Under the pieces are notes generated by a model. It had not been told where the DNA came from and ran no database searches. It worked only from the letters and a program-made list of their open reading frames with translations. This document shows positions 18,365 through 28,027 of a DNA stretch of 36,847 bases, piece after piece. How positions within the stretch are numbered: the first letter of the stretch is position 1; each line of letters begins with the position of its first letter. The stretch covers positions 1 to 36,847 of the forward strand of contig SKGE01000086.1 of NCBI GenBank assembly GCA_007117625.1, in the 5' to 3' direction. The position numbers and the translations under genes were made by a program. The DNA is from Candidatus Izemoplasma sp. Lineage in GTDB: Bacteria; Bacillota_I; Bacilli_A; Izemoplasmatales; Izemoplasmataceae.

Positions 18365-19976
18365 AGTAGATAGAAATCGTTCCATCCGTGCGTTTTTCTG
18401 TACCTGCGACGTAGGTTTTTTGAGCATTGTTGCGCCATATAATTTGCCCTCTTCCAAAACTACTGTACTGTTCCTTTACGATGACGTTATGCCCGCGGTT
18501 TCTCAAAGATTCAATTAGGTCTTTTGGAAAGTCGCTTTCAACATGAAGGGTGTTTTTTTCTATCCATTGCCATCTTGGTCTGTCTAATGCGGCTTGAGGG
18601 TTCATTTGATCATCAATACTGTTTAAAATTACTTGTAAGTGTCCTTGTGGTTGCATAAAACCACCCATCACACCAAATGGTCCGATGCCTTTATTATCTT
18701 TAGTTACAAAACCAGGGATGATCGTGTGGTAACTCCGTTTGTTTGGTGCGAGTGCATTGACATGGGATTTGTCCATACTGAAATTATGCCCGCGGTTTTG
18801 CAGCGCAATCCCTGTGTTAGGGATAACAATACCACTGCCAAACCCCATATAATTGCTTTGGATAAAGCTTACCATATTACCATCTCTATCTGCAGTTGCT
18901 AAGTATACAGTCCCACCTTTATGAGGTTTGGCAGCAGTAGGTAGCGTTGCCTTATCGGTAATTTTGGATAAGCGTTCTTTCGCATAAAGATCTGTTAAAA
19001 AATCATCAGGTGAGTAATTCATATAGGTGTTATCTGTAATGTGTTCTAGCGCATCTGTAAATGCTAGTTTAAGAGATTCAATGGCATAGTGTAATCGATG
19101 TTCTGGTTTGATTGATTTTTGATTGAGTTGCGCTAACATAGTTAAGCTTTGTAAGGTGATTAAGCCTTGACCATTCGGTGGCAGTTCCCAAATATCATAA
19201 CCCTTATAGTTTGCAGATATGGGTTCGACCCAAAGTGGCTTATGTGCTTTTAAATCCTCTAGTGATAAAAAACCGCCATGGGTTTGAATATAGTTAGCGA
19301 TTTTTTCTGCTATGTCACCATGATAGAATGCTTTCCCATGTGTTTCAGCTATAGCTTTCAAGGTGTTTGCGTGACCTAAACTTTTCCAGGTATCTCCAGC
19401 CTTTGGAGCTTGTTTGTTAATCGTAAAAGTATCAAACCAAGGCTCAAACATAGGGTCATTAAATACTTTTTGATACGCTTTTGTCGCAGCGTCCCATGAC
19501 TTTGCGAGCTCAGGGGATAATGGATATCCTTGTTCAGCATATTGAATCGCTGGCGCTAGACAATCTTTTAAAGATAACCTACCAAACCGTTCGGATAAAG
19601 CTACCCAAGCAGAGGGTGCTCCGGGCACTGTGATAGGGTAAGTACCGAACTTTGGCATTGCTTTATATCCTTTGCGATTTAAGGCATCGATACTAATATT
19701 CTTAGGGCTTTTACCAGAAGCATTTAAGCCATACATTTGCTCGTTAAACCAAACAATCGCAAATGCATCTCCTCCGATACCATTACTTGTTGGTTCAACA
19801 ACCGTTAAACAAGCAGCGGTGGCAATCGCAGCATCAATCGCATTACCTCCTTTTTGCAGTATTTCAAGTCCTGCTTGTGAGGCGAGTGGTTGTGATGTAG
19901 CGACGACACCATTGTTGGCATAAACGGGTTGTCGTTTAGATTTATTTTCATTGTTATAGGGATTGTTGTTAAACAT
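18363..19976 (-). CDS. ggt: Gamma-glutamyltransferase family protein (no evident signal peptide)
   Basis: 537 aa; GGNAIDAAIATAACLTVVEPTSNGIGGDAFAIVW, GGTVYLATADRDGNMVSFIQSNYMGFGSGI, GPFGVMGGFMQPQGHLQV. Confidence 0.95.
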   Translation of the reverse strand: MFNNNPYNNENKSKRQPVYANNGVVATSQPLASQAGLEILQKGGNAIDAAIATAACLTVVEPTSNGIGGDAFAIVWFNEQMYGLNASGKSPKNISIDALNRKGYKAMPKFGTYPITVPGAPSAWVALSERFGRLSLKDCLAPAIQYAEQGYPLSPELAKSWDAATKAYQKVFNDPMFEPWFDTFTINKQAPKAGDTWKSLGHANTLKAIAETHGKAFYHGDIAEKIANYIQTHGGFLSLEDLKAHKPLWVEPISANYKGYDIWELPPNGQGLITLQSLTMLAQLNQKSIKPEHRLHYAIESLKLAFTDALEHITDNTYMNYSPDDFLTDLYAKERLSKITDKATLPTAAKPHKGGTVYLATADRDGNMVSFIQSNYMGFGSGIVIPNTGIALQNRGHNFSMDKSHVNALAPNKRSYHTIIPGFVTKDNKGIGPFGVMGGFMQPQGHLQVILNSIDDQMNPQAALDRPRWQWIEKNTLHVESDFPKDLIESLRNRGHNVIVKEQYSSFGRGQIIWRNNAQKTYVAGTEKRTDGTISIY

Positions 19977-20172
19977 AAGTGACTCCTCATCTTTGACATT
20001 ATCTATATTTTAACACAAGTTCCAATCGAAGCTTAGAACCTTTTTCAGCAAGGAGGAAACCTTGAAATAAAAATTGTAAAGTAATATAATAAGAAATGAA
20101 TATAAATCAACATTATAACTGTTTATACATTACACAAGCTGATATTTATAAAAAAAATGAGGAGAGAATGTT

Positions 20173-20580
20173 ATGAAAAAACGGGTAATAGTATTAATGT
20201 TTTTGTTTGTTTTTTCCCTAGCTGCCTGTGGGGATACTGAAGATGATTTAGAATTTGATGATGAAGAATCGTTAATTAGAGTTTGGTTTTACAATAGTGA
20301 TGAATGGGAAGATGTTCGAGTGTGGGCTTGGGAAATTGATGGGGATCAGTTTTTCGAAGCATGGCCCGGACCTGAAGTGATTCAAGATGAGGATGACCCA
20401 GACTGGTTTTATGCAGATTTACCGTTTGAACCAGGAGATGAACTTGGAGTAATTTTTAATGGCGAAGGCGGAGCTGTTCAAACATCGGACCTTACGATTG
20501 ATGATAAAGACAGTGTATATATTACAGTCAATAATCAAATTTTTGATTCTAAAGAGGATGCTGAGGCATCGATTGATTAA
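20173..20580 (+). CDS. Small acidic lipoprotein with a starch-binding (CBM26-like) module
   Basis: Lipobox FSLAACG; VWFYNSDEWEDVRVWAWEIDGDQFFEAWPGPEV...WFYADLPFEPGDELGVIFNGEGGAVQTSDLTI resembles CBM26-type domains; RBS gaggagag. Confidence 0.7.
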   Translation: MKKRVIVLMFLFVFSLAACGDTEDDLEFDDEESLIRVWFYNSDEWEDVRVWAWEIDGDQFFEAWPGPEVIQDEDDPDWFYADLPFEPGDELGVIFNGEGGAVQTSDLTIDDKDSVYITVNNQIFDSKEDAEASID

Positions 20581-20585
20581 TCACT

Positions 20586-20614
20586 AAGCGGTTCTTTCGA
20601 GAATCGCTTTTTTT
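20586..20614 (+). terminator. Rho-independent terminator
   Basis: AAGCGGTTCT-TTCG-AGAATCGCTT followed by TTTTT. Confidence 0.85.
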
Positions 20615-20667
20615 ACGTTCTATACAATTAAAACATGATATAGTAAAATGAGTACGGAGGTGTTTTA

Positions 20668-21588
20668 ATGAGTACACCAATACACAAAATGCATTACCGT
20701 GATGAAACTAATATCTTTTATGTAAAACGCGATGATTTACTGCCTTTTTCATTTGGTGGGAATAAGTATAGAAAAGCATTGCTATATTTTGAAGAAATTC
20801 TCGAAAATGACTACGATACGGTTATTACCGTTGGAAGTGCATCAAGCAATCACTGTAGAATCATCGCGAATCTAGCTAAAAAACATCAGTTAGATTGCTA
20901 TATTATTATTCCAAAAGAAAATGATAAACCTGCATCTAACAAAACCTTAATGAAGATACTATCTGCACACATTCTCACGCCGAATAAATCCGATATTAAA
21001 GCAACGATTAATCAGCTCATCAGTAATTTAAAATCAGATCATAAAAAACCCTACTACATTAAAATGGGCGGTCACGGAGTTTTAGGAACGCAAGCCTATA
21101 AAGAAGCTTTTGAGGAAATCTATCGTGATGCGCATTACCCGTTTGACTATATTTTTTTAGCCACAGGAACTGGCACAACGCAGGCTGGTTTGGTAGTTGG
21201 ACAGGCTTTAAAAAACACCCAAGAATCGATTGTCGGAATCAGCGTCTTATCAAGTTATGAAGATGGATTCAAGCATGTCCTCGAAAGTGTCGTTGATTAT
21301 TTTAAAGAGAAAGATGTAGATTTAAAAATACCAATTATAAACCTCGTGGATGATTATTTAGCTGGTGGTTATGGTAAAAGCAATGATGCGATAAGTGAAA
21401 TTATCAAAACTGTATTTCGTTCCGATGGGATTGCGCTTGATCCTACGTATACAGGGAAAAGTTTTTTGGGTATGTTAGAATATCTTAAAAATAATCAAAT
21501 AAAACACAAAAAAATTCTATTTTTACATACAGGTGGCGCACCGATATTTTTTGATGCACTCGAAAGTATAGAAGGGAGCAACAAATGA
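20668..21588 (+). CDS. D-cysteine desulfhydrase / ACC deaminase-family PLP enzyme
   Basis: 306 aa; VKRDDLLPFSFGGNKYRKALLYFEE (PLP Lys), TVGSASSNHCRIIANLAKK, FLATGTGTTQAGLVVG, PTYTGKSFLGML. Confidence 0.88.
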   Translation: MSTPIHKMHYRDETNIFYVKRDDLLPFSFGGNKYRKALLYFEEILENDYDTVITVGSASSNHCRIIANLAKKHQLDCYIIIPKENDKPASNKTLMKILSAHILTPNKSDIKATINQLISNLKSDHKKPYYIKMGGHGVLGTQAYKEAFEEIYRDAHYPFDYIFLATGTGTTQAGLVVGQALKNTQESIVGISVLSSYEDGFKHVLESVVDYFKEKDVDLKIPIINLVDDYLAGGYGKSNDAISEIIKTVFRSDGIALDPTYTGKSFLGMLEYLKNNQIKHKKILFLHTGGAPIFFDALESIEGSNK

Positions 21589-22394
21589 AATTATATATAT
21601 CAATAGATATGGAGGGTATTTGGGGGATTACCTCAAAAGAGCAAGTACATCCCGAAGGTAAACACTATCAGCAAGGTCGTGAGCTGATGACAGAGGAACT
21701 CAACTTAGTTGTTGAAACACTATTGAATCTTGGTGTAAAAGAAATCCTTGTGAATGATTCTCACGGACCTATGGATAACGTATTGATTGAAAAACTTCAT
21801 CACAGTGTCTCACTGATTACCGGAAACCATAAGCCACTTTCGATGATGGAAGGCATTAAAGAAGATTTTGATGGCGTTTTATTTATAGGGTATCACCCAA
21901 GAGCATCGACAAACAACGGCATCTTTGATCATACGTACTCAGGTAAAACCATCGAGTCAGTAACCGTTAACGGTAAAACTTTAAGTGAAGGTGGATTAAA
22001 TGCCTATTTAGCAGGCTATTTCAATGTGCCTGTGATATTTGCATCTGGAGATGATGTATTTACCAAACAAATCATTGAGGAAATTGGATTGCTGCCGACT
22101 TTAGCGGTGAAAGAAACGATTTCTCGATATGCTGCTAAGCACTGCTCAAAAGAGAATCTCAAAAATTTATATAAAGAACACTTGGATAAAGCAATAAATA
22201 GCTCGCATAAAAGCTTTAAGATGTCTGAACTAGTTAAAGCTGAGATAAGGTTTAAAGAGAACTACATGTTGCTTAAACCATTGCTTTTAGACAATGTCGA
22301 GAAAGTTGATGCAAAGACTGTAACCTTTATATCAAATAACTATTTGTCGTTTTACAAAACATTTCAAGCACTGCTTCAGTTAGCATCACTATAA
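21585..22394 (+). CDS. M55-family D-aminopeptidase (DppA-like)
   Basis: 269 aa; SIDMEGIWGITSKEQVHPEG, VNDSHGPMDN, FIGYHPRAST, NGKTLSEGGLNAYLAGYFNVPVIFASGDD; ATGA overlap with upstream gene. Confidence 0.92.
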   Translation: MKLYISIDMEGIWGITSKEQVHPEGKHYQQGRELMTEELNLVVETLLNLGVKEILVNDSHGPMDNVLIEKLHHSVSLITGNHKPLSMMEGIKEDFDGVLFIGYHPRASTNNGIFDHTYSGKTIESVTVNGKTLSEGGLNAYLAGYFNVPVIFASGDDVFTKQIIEEIGLLPTLAVKETISRYAAKHCSKENLKNLYKEHLDKAINSSHKSFKMSELVKAEIRFKENYMLLKPLLLDNVEKVDAKTVTFISNNYLSFYKTFQALLQLASL

Positions 22395-22396
22395 AA

Positions 22397-22427
22397 AAAC
22401 GTCTGTAGATTTTACTACAGACGTTTA
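22397..22427. terminator. Terminator
   Basis: AAACGTCTGTAG-atttta-CTACAGACGTTT. Confidence 0.8.
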
Positions 22428-22429
22428 AA

Positions 22430-22645
22430 TTATTCACTTAAAACAGCTTTATATCCTAGTCTACCAACTGTATCAACGATGATTTTATCATTGACCAATG
22501 CTTCATCATAGGTAATTGTGATTTTGCTTTTTGAAAGCTCTACATCAACATCATCGACACCTTTGGTTCTTTTAAGCAACTTCGAAATTCCCATTGAACA
22601 GCTTACACAGTGCATACCAACAACATCATATTCTACCTTTTTCAT
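22430..22645 (-). CDS. Second HMA-domain metallochaperone (CopZ-like)
   Basis: MKKVEYDVVGMHCVSCSMGISKLLKRTKGVDDVDVELSKSKITITYDEALVN; ATG at 22645 after RBS aggaggt. Confidence 0.87.
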   Translation of the reverse strand: MKKVEYDVVGMHCVSCSMGISKLLKRTKGVDDVDVELSKSKITITYDEALVNDKIIVDTVGRLGYKAVLSE

Positions 22646-22719
22646 GGTTGACCTCCTTTGTTTTACAGTTTTATCATCATGTTTTTTCAAGAAAAAGTCA
22701 AACCATATGTTTTATTAAA

Positions 22720-24003
22720 TTACATTTGGATAATAATAGGTGTCTTTTCTAGGTTAATTTCGCCATTTTTTACTGTAATATTTTGGTCGTTGACTTGGTT
22801 AAGGTATGTGCCATCGGCCAGAGGAACTTTTACGCGACCTTTTGCATTCCCTACATTAAATATTCCAACTGATTTTTGTGCTAAATATTGATAAGTTCCG
22901 ATCAAGGTATCATTTTGTGCTTTTAAATCATAAGTTCCCTTTGCATAGATATCGTTTTTGGCGAGCTTTGAAAGATTTTTAAAAAAATTCTGTAAGTCTT
23001 TACCATCTCTTGAGATTGTATCTTTATCAAATAAACTAGGATGGTGTGCATTACTAAATTCTGTTCCACTAAAGATCATCGTCGCACCACGATTAAAGAA
23101 ATTGAAAGCATGCCAGTTTAATAGCTTATCTTGATCACCGTTTACAAATTTAGCAATTCTTCCAAAATCATGGTTTTCTAAGTTTCGCATTTTAATGTAG
23201 TTTTGTGGATAAGTGAACTCTTGACGCATCACAGCTTCTGCATAATCATTTAAAGGTCCTTCACCTTTTAAGTAAGCTTCAAACTCAGGATGGGTATCAT
23301 AATCATAAGCGATGTCAAAGACTTGAAAAATCTCTGATTCACTCAGGCCGATATATCCTTGATCTCTAATATGTTTTAAAAAGTGGCCATGAACGGATTC
23401 ACTAATCCATAATGTATTAGGGTTCACACGTTTTACAGCTGCGTGAGCTTCTTGTAAAAAGTCGAGCGGTAGCACCGAAGCAACATCAAACCGAAAGCCA
23501 TCGATGCCTAGATTGGTCCAATATAGCAATACATCAATTAAGGTTTGATATAAACGTTTATCCTTCGCATAATCAAAATCTTTAATATCCCACCAATCAC
23601 CCACACGATTTGCAAACTGACCCTCTTTATTTCGGTAAAAGAATTCTGGATGGGTATTAATTAAAACAGAATCTGGCGAAGTGTGGTTAAACACTACATC
23701 CAGTATTATTTTCATGTTACGTTCTTTTACGGCTGAGACAAGGGCTTTAAAATCTTCTAAGTCCCCGTGTTCTTTGTTGATTGAATAATAGTCTTTTATC
23801 GCATAAGGACTACCGAGTGTCCCTTTTCTGTTCTTTTCTCCAATTTCATGAATCGGTAATAAGTAAATTACATCAACGTCCATCGCTTTAATTCGATCTA
23901 AATCATCTATCAGTGCCTTGAATGTTCCTTCTTCCGTATGGTTTCGAGTGTACACTTGATAAATAAATAATTTTCTCAAGTTTAAATCTGTATAAATGCT
24001 CAT
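22720..24003 (-). CDS. GH13 alpha-amylase-family glycoside hydrolase
   Basis: DVIYLLPIHEIGEKNRKGTLGSPYAIKDYYSINKEHG, IILDVVFNHTS, GIDGFRFDVASVLP, LWISESVHG, NLENHD; start at 24003 after RBS ggaggcg. Confidence 0.93.
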   Translation of the reverse strand: MSIYTDLNLRKLFIYQVYTRNHTEEGTFKALIDDLDRIKAMDVDVIYLLPIHEIGEKNRKGTLGSPYAIKDYYSINKEHGDLEDFKALVSAVKERNMKIILDVVFNHTSPDSVLINTHPEFFYRNKEGQFANRVGDWWDIKDFDYAKDKRLYQTLIDVLLYWTNLGIDGFRFDVASVLPLDFLQEAHAAVKRVNPNTLWISESVHGHFLKHIRDQGYIGLSESEIFQVFDIAYDYDTHPEFEAYLKGEGPLNDYAEAVMRQEFTYPQNYIKMRNLENHDFGRIAKFVNGDQDKLLNWHAFNFFNRGATMIFSGTEFSNAHHPSLFDKDTISRDGKDLQNFFKNLSKLAKNDIYAKGTYDLKAQNDTLIGTYQYLAQKSVGIFNVGNAKGRVKVPLADGTYLNQVNDQNITVKNGEINLEKTPIIIQM

Positions 24004-24062
24004 TTGTATCGCCTCCGTATCTATTATAAAAACTTTTAATTTAGAGTACAAGTAAATCATAA

Positions 24063-24086
24063 AAAAAGCGTCAAAAGACGCTTTTT
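24063..24086. terminator. Terminator between minus-strand genes
   Basis: AAAAAGCGTC-AAAA-GACGCTTTTT. Confidence 0.8.
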
Positions 24087-25989
24087 ATTCAAATCGATGG
24101 GTTTCTATGGTTTCAAAGTCATCGTTGATATCATGCGAAGTAATTCCAAAGTTTGAAATGACATAGAGGGTATCGTTGATGACGATCGCACGCTGTACAC
24201 CCACTCTGTTGTAATAGTAATAATCATCGGCTTCTTCAGTATCGAGATGATTATGCGAGATTGTTGCAGCGATGGTGATTGGTTCATCCGCTTCTGCATC
24301 GATTGAAAAAATCATATAATTACTATGGTTTTCATAGCGAACTTGCCAAGAACTACTATTGATCGCAAATCCAATAAAGTGATGTGGCTTCGAAACCAAG
24401 ATGGCTCTATGATTGTGCAAAGCTTCTCCATATTGCCAGCCTTGTGATTCGTTTAATAAAACCAAAGGTGTTCCAATTTCGCTAGGATTATAGCGATCGG
24501 ATATATCGAATAATGTTAGTTTCAAACCGATGGTCCAACCTTGTTCATTGGTTTCATAACCAACGCCAATGACAGTATCGTTTTCCCATGGGTGTTGATA
24601 CACTGCAAAGCCAGGAATTTCATCAAGTTCACCAAGTATTACTGGATTGATTGGATCACTCAAATCAATCGTATAAAAGGGATCCATGTCAACAAACGTT
24701 ACAACAGTAACAAGCTCACCTTGGAAGCGTACAGAACGGACGGTTTCTTCAGGTTTACCAATACCTTCATCTAACAAACTAACTACGTTAAGTTTTGGTG
24801 TTCCATCATCGATGACTCGCTCGAAAACATAAAGACGGTTCACGACGTTGATGCCCCAGCCCTCTGTACTTACCAATCTTAAATAACCATCGTACTCATC
24901 TATTGAGAACTGGTTCACAATATGGCCTTTAAACTTGCCGTGCCCTCCGTACTCAACAGTGCCATCTTCTAAAATTTCAAACGACATGACTAGACTAAAA
25001 ATGCCAGAACCAGAAGCACTATCGACAGGTTCATCTAAACTATCATCATCTGAGCGTGAACTGTCACGTGTTGAAGATTGAAAAATATAAGTCACAAAAT
25101 ATATATTGTTGTGGCTCATGTAAACAGTACCCCAGCCTATCGCGCCGAGGAAAAACTCATGACTAACTTTAGGAGCACTTGACAGTGCTATATGCGAGAT
25201 AATGGTATAAGACCCTTTGTGTACTTCTGGCAAATAACGTATGGCATCAAAATCCGGATAGAAAGTGTTACCATCAATACTATAAAATGGCCGAACCTCA
25301 TCATCGTCTTGATACACAGAACGTGATGTAATAACGTATAAATCATCACCCATCAGTCTTGATGTTTGGATATTTCCCTCTATTTCATATGTGGTGACAA
25401 GCTCCATGGTAGTTTTATCAAAAATTTCTATGGTTGAGACCGTTCTACCATGAAAATATCCGTAGCGGAAAGCACTATCGTCCCAACTTATATCAATACC
25501 AGGTTCTGGCCGAGAATCGTTTAACATAAGTTGATGGTATGAGCCTATGGCGACCAGATAAGTGTCGGTTAAGTATAAATCTCGATAATATCCATACTCA
25601 TTGAGGTCATAGCTTTTCATAAATCTTTGTTCTAAACCATCGGCTACATCAATGACACGCAGTTGATTGGACTGAACAAGATAGATAGCATTCCCATCCG
25701 TTTTGACGATGTCTGCTTCATCAATACCTTCAACTTGAACATTAGTTGAAGAATGGTTTGGTTCTTGCTCAGTGGTACCATCATGATCAGCATCCATATC
25801 GACATCATCTGTTTCAGCAAATCTAGCTTGATTGTTTGTGGTGCCAATAAGACTTCTAAGATGCCCTTCGCTTTGTACTTTTGCGAGTCCTGAGGCATCA
25901 AAAACATCCTCAAACGATTGGGTTCTCCCACAAGCACTTAAGATTACAATAAACATTGTAAGCATAAATACTAAAAACAAGCGTTTCAT
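24085..25989 (-). CDS. Secreted beta-propeller-domain lipoprotein
   Basis: 634 aa; lipobox VILSACG; NVQVEGIDEADIVKTDGNAIYLVQSNQLRVIDVADG motif characteristic of the Beta_propel family. Confidence 0.88.
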   Translation of the reverse strand: MKRLFLVFMLTMFIVILSACGRTQSFEDVFDASGLAKVQSEGHLRSLIGTTNNQARFAETDDVDMDADHDGTTEQEPNHSSTNVQVEGIDEADIVKTDGNAIYLVQSNQLRVIDVADGLEQRFMKSYDLNEYGYYRDLYLTDTYLVAIGSYHQLMLNDSRPEPGIDISWDDSAFRYGYFHGRTVSTIEIFDKTTMELVTTYEIEGNIQTSRLMGDDLYVITSRSVYQDDDEVRPFYSIDGNTFYPDFDAIRYLPEVHKGSYTIISHIALSSAPKVSHEFFLGAIGWGTVYMSHNNIYFVTYIFQSSTRDSSRSDDDSLDEPVDSASGSGIFSLVMSFEILEDGTVEYGGHGKFKGHIVNQFSIDEYDGYLRLVSTEGWGINVVNRLYVFERVIDDGTPKLNVVSLLDEGIGKPEETVRSVRFQGELVTVVTFVDMDPFYTIDLSDPINPVILGELDEIPGFAVYQHPWENDTVIGVGYETNEQGWTIGLKLTLFDISDRYNPSEIGTPLVLLNESQGWQYGEALHNHRAILVSKPHHFIGFAINSSSWQVRYENHSNYMIFSIDAEADEPITIAATISHNHLDTEEADDYYYYNRVGVQRAIVINDTLYVISNFGITSHDINDDFETIETHRFE

Positions 25990-26122
25990 TATATCGCCTC
26001 CTCACCTTTACTATAGTTTAGATTTTTTTTAAACGCAACTAATAGTTTCAACGTGCATATTTTAAATAATAAACTACTTGTTGTTGCATAAGCTAAAAGT
26101 TTCATGTAAAATAAAAAATTAA

Positions 26123-26195
26123 GGGGCCATAGCTCAGCTGGGAGAGCGCTAGCATGGCATGCTAGAGGTCGCGGGTTCGAGCCCCGTTGGCTCCA
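26123..26195 (+). tRNA. tRNA-Ala (anticodon GGC), CCA not encoded
   Basis: GGGGCCA...GCTCAGCTGGGAGAGC...CTAGC-ATGGCAT-GCTAG...GCGGG-TTCGAGC-CCCGT-TGGCTCC A. Confidence 0.96.
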
Positions 26196-26209
26196 CAATT
26201 TCTGAAAAA

Positions 26210-26240
26210 AATGCTCAGGCCTAAGCCTGAGCATTCTTTA
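26210..26240. terminator. Bidirectional terminator
   Basis: AATGCTCAGGC-CTAA-GCCTGAGCATT perfect 11-bp stem then TCTTTATT. Confidence 0.88.
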
Positions 26241-27935
26241 TTAAAAGCGACTGTCATCTATAGCATTTAAATAATTTTCTATTTCAGGAATGACGGTACT
26301 GAGCGTCCCTGGTGTAAAAGGATTTTCTAAGTTTGCCAGTTTTAGTAAATCTAGGAAACTTCTTGAACCCCCCGCTTTACAAAGTTTGACATAGTTTTCC
26401 CAAGCAGCATCTTTATTGGTTTGGCTCTTGACCCAAAACTGAAACGCACAAACTTGTGCAATGGTGTAGTCAATCATATAAAACGGCACTGCAAAAATAT
26501 GCATAATACCTTGCCACCCATTACCAGCTTCTAAGTAAGCATTGTCGTCATACACTTTATATGGAAAATACTTTTTATCAATGGATTTCCAAAGCGCTTT
26601 ACGAGCTTTTTTGGTAAGATTTGGATTGGCATAGATTTCATGTTGAAACTCATCGATTGCGTTGCCATAAGAGATTAAGCCCAGCGCTTGAGATAAGTGA
26701 CTAAACTTATATTTTTCAGTATCCTCTTTAAAAAAGTTATCAATCCATGGCCAAGCAAAGAACTCCATGCTCATTGAATGAATCTCGCTAACTTCCATGG
26801 TCGCCATATGGTATTCAGGGACTTCGTGATGTCGGCTCATATACATTTGAAAGGCATGCCCAGCTTCATGGGTTAAGACATCGACATCATGCTTTGTCCC
26901 GTTAAAGTTTGCAAAAATGAACGGTGAGTCATAGTTGCTGATGAAAGTACAATATCCACCACCAGCTTTGCCTTTTTTTGCCTCTAAATCAAGCAAGTTT
27001 TTCTCACGCATAAATGTGAAAAACGCATCGGTTTCATCACTCATCTCACGGTACATATGACTCGCTTGTTCAACCATCCAATCTTTATCGCCTTTTGGAG
27101 TCGGATTACCGCTGAGATAATCCAAAGATAAATCGTAGTGATAGATTGGATCTAGGTTTAAACGCTTTTGTTTCCGTTTAAATAAAGCGGTGTTTAAAGG
27201 AACGATTTGTTCGATCACTTGTTTGCGATATTGAGCGACATCATTCGCATCATAATCGGTTCTACCTAAACGATCATAAGCGAGTTCAGTAAACGATGGG
27301 TAACCGAGTTTTTTCGCTATTTTTGTTCGAACTTTGATTAACTTGTCATAGATTTCGTCAAGTTTTGCTTCGTGCTCTTGATAAAAACCTGTGACCGCTT
27401 TTGATGCTGCTTTTCTCGTTTCACGATCTGAACTTTGAGAAAATGGAGCCATCTGACTCAAATTACGTTTTTTACCTTTGAAGTCAATTTGAGCAGAAGC
27501 TAAGAGTTTTTGATGTTCACTCGCTAAGGTGTTTTCTTCTTGAAGTTCGGATAGAATTTCTTTGCTAAAGGTTCGGATACTTTGCTCAGCTTTATCGAAT
27601 AAAAGCCTTCCTTTTCGCTTAATTAATGCGTCTTTAAATGGTGAAGCGATAAGTGCTTTGTAGTATTGATTGTTGAGTTGTGAAAACATTGGACCGTTTT
27701 GATTAAAGAAATCTTTCTCTTTGTCATAAAACGCATCAGTTGTATCGATTGAATGACGAATCGATGCAAGACGTGCCATGGTCCCAAAATCAAATCTAAG
27801 TTGATTAATTTGATCAATGGCTTGCTCTTGTGCTTCTGCATTACGTGCTTCATTAAAACGGGTTAGTGCTTTTTGAAACGTTTCTTGCATATGTTCCATG
27901 TTGGGTCTTTGGTATTTATAATCTTCAAATTTCAT
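26241..27935 (-). CDS. M3-family oligoendopeptidase
   Basis: About 564 aa; HEAGHAFQMYMSRH zinc motif with downstream EVSEIHSMSMEF; ATG at 27935 after RBS ggtgatc. Confidence 0.94.
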   Translation of the reverse strand: MKFEDYKYQRPNMEHMQETFQKALTRFNEARNAEAQEQAIDQINQLRFDFGTMARLASIRHSIDTTDAFYDKEKDFFNQNGPMFSQLNNQYYKALIASPFKDALIKRKGRLLFDKAEQSIRTFSKEILSELQEENTLASEHQKLLASAQIDFKGKKRNLSQMAPFSQSSDRETRKAASKAVTGFYQEHEAKLDEIYDKLIKVRTKIAKKLGYPSFTELAYDRLGRTDYDANDVAQYRKQVIEQIVPLNTALFKRKQKRLNLDPIYHYDLSLDYLSGNPTPKGDKDWMVEQASHMYREMSDETDAFFTFMREKNLLDLEAKKGKAGGGYCTFISNYDSPFIFANFNGTKHDVDVLTHEAGHAFQMYMSRHHEVPEYHMATMEVSEIHSMSMEFFAWPWIDNFFKEDTEKYKFSHLSQALGLISYGNAIDEFQHEIYANPNLTKKARKALWKSIDKKYFPYKVYDDNAYLEAGNGWQGIMHIFAVPFYMIDYTIAQVCAFQFWVKSQTNKDAAWENYVKLCKAGGSRSFLDLLKLANLENPFTPGTLSTVIPEIENYLNAIDDSRF

Positions 27936-28027
27936 TATGATCACCTCATGATTATTGTAACATAGATTTAAAATCCTGATAATGTGGGCTTGGTTTATGA
28001 TACAATAACTTCGTAGAAGGTGAATGT

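Noticed and set aside
18363-19976. Gamma-glutamyltransferase lacking a signal peptide as an anomaly
   Set aside because: YwrD-like GGT homologues without signal peptides are known; not unusual enough to report.
25989-26234. Minus-strand ORF in the track (…SQRGSNPRPLACHASALPAELWP)
   Set aside because: Antisense translation of tRNA-Ala; not a protein.
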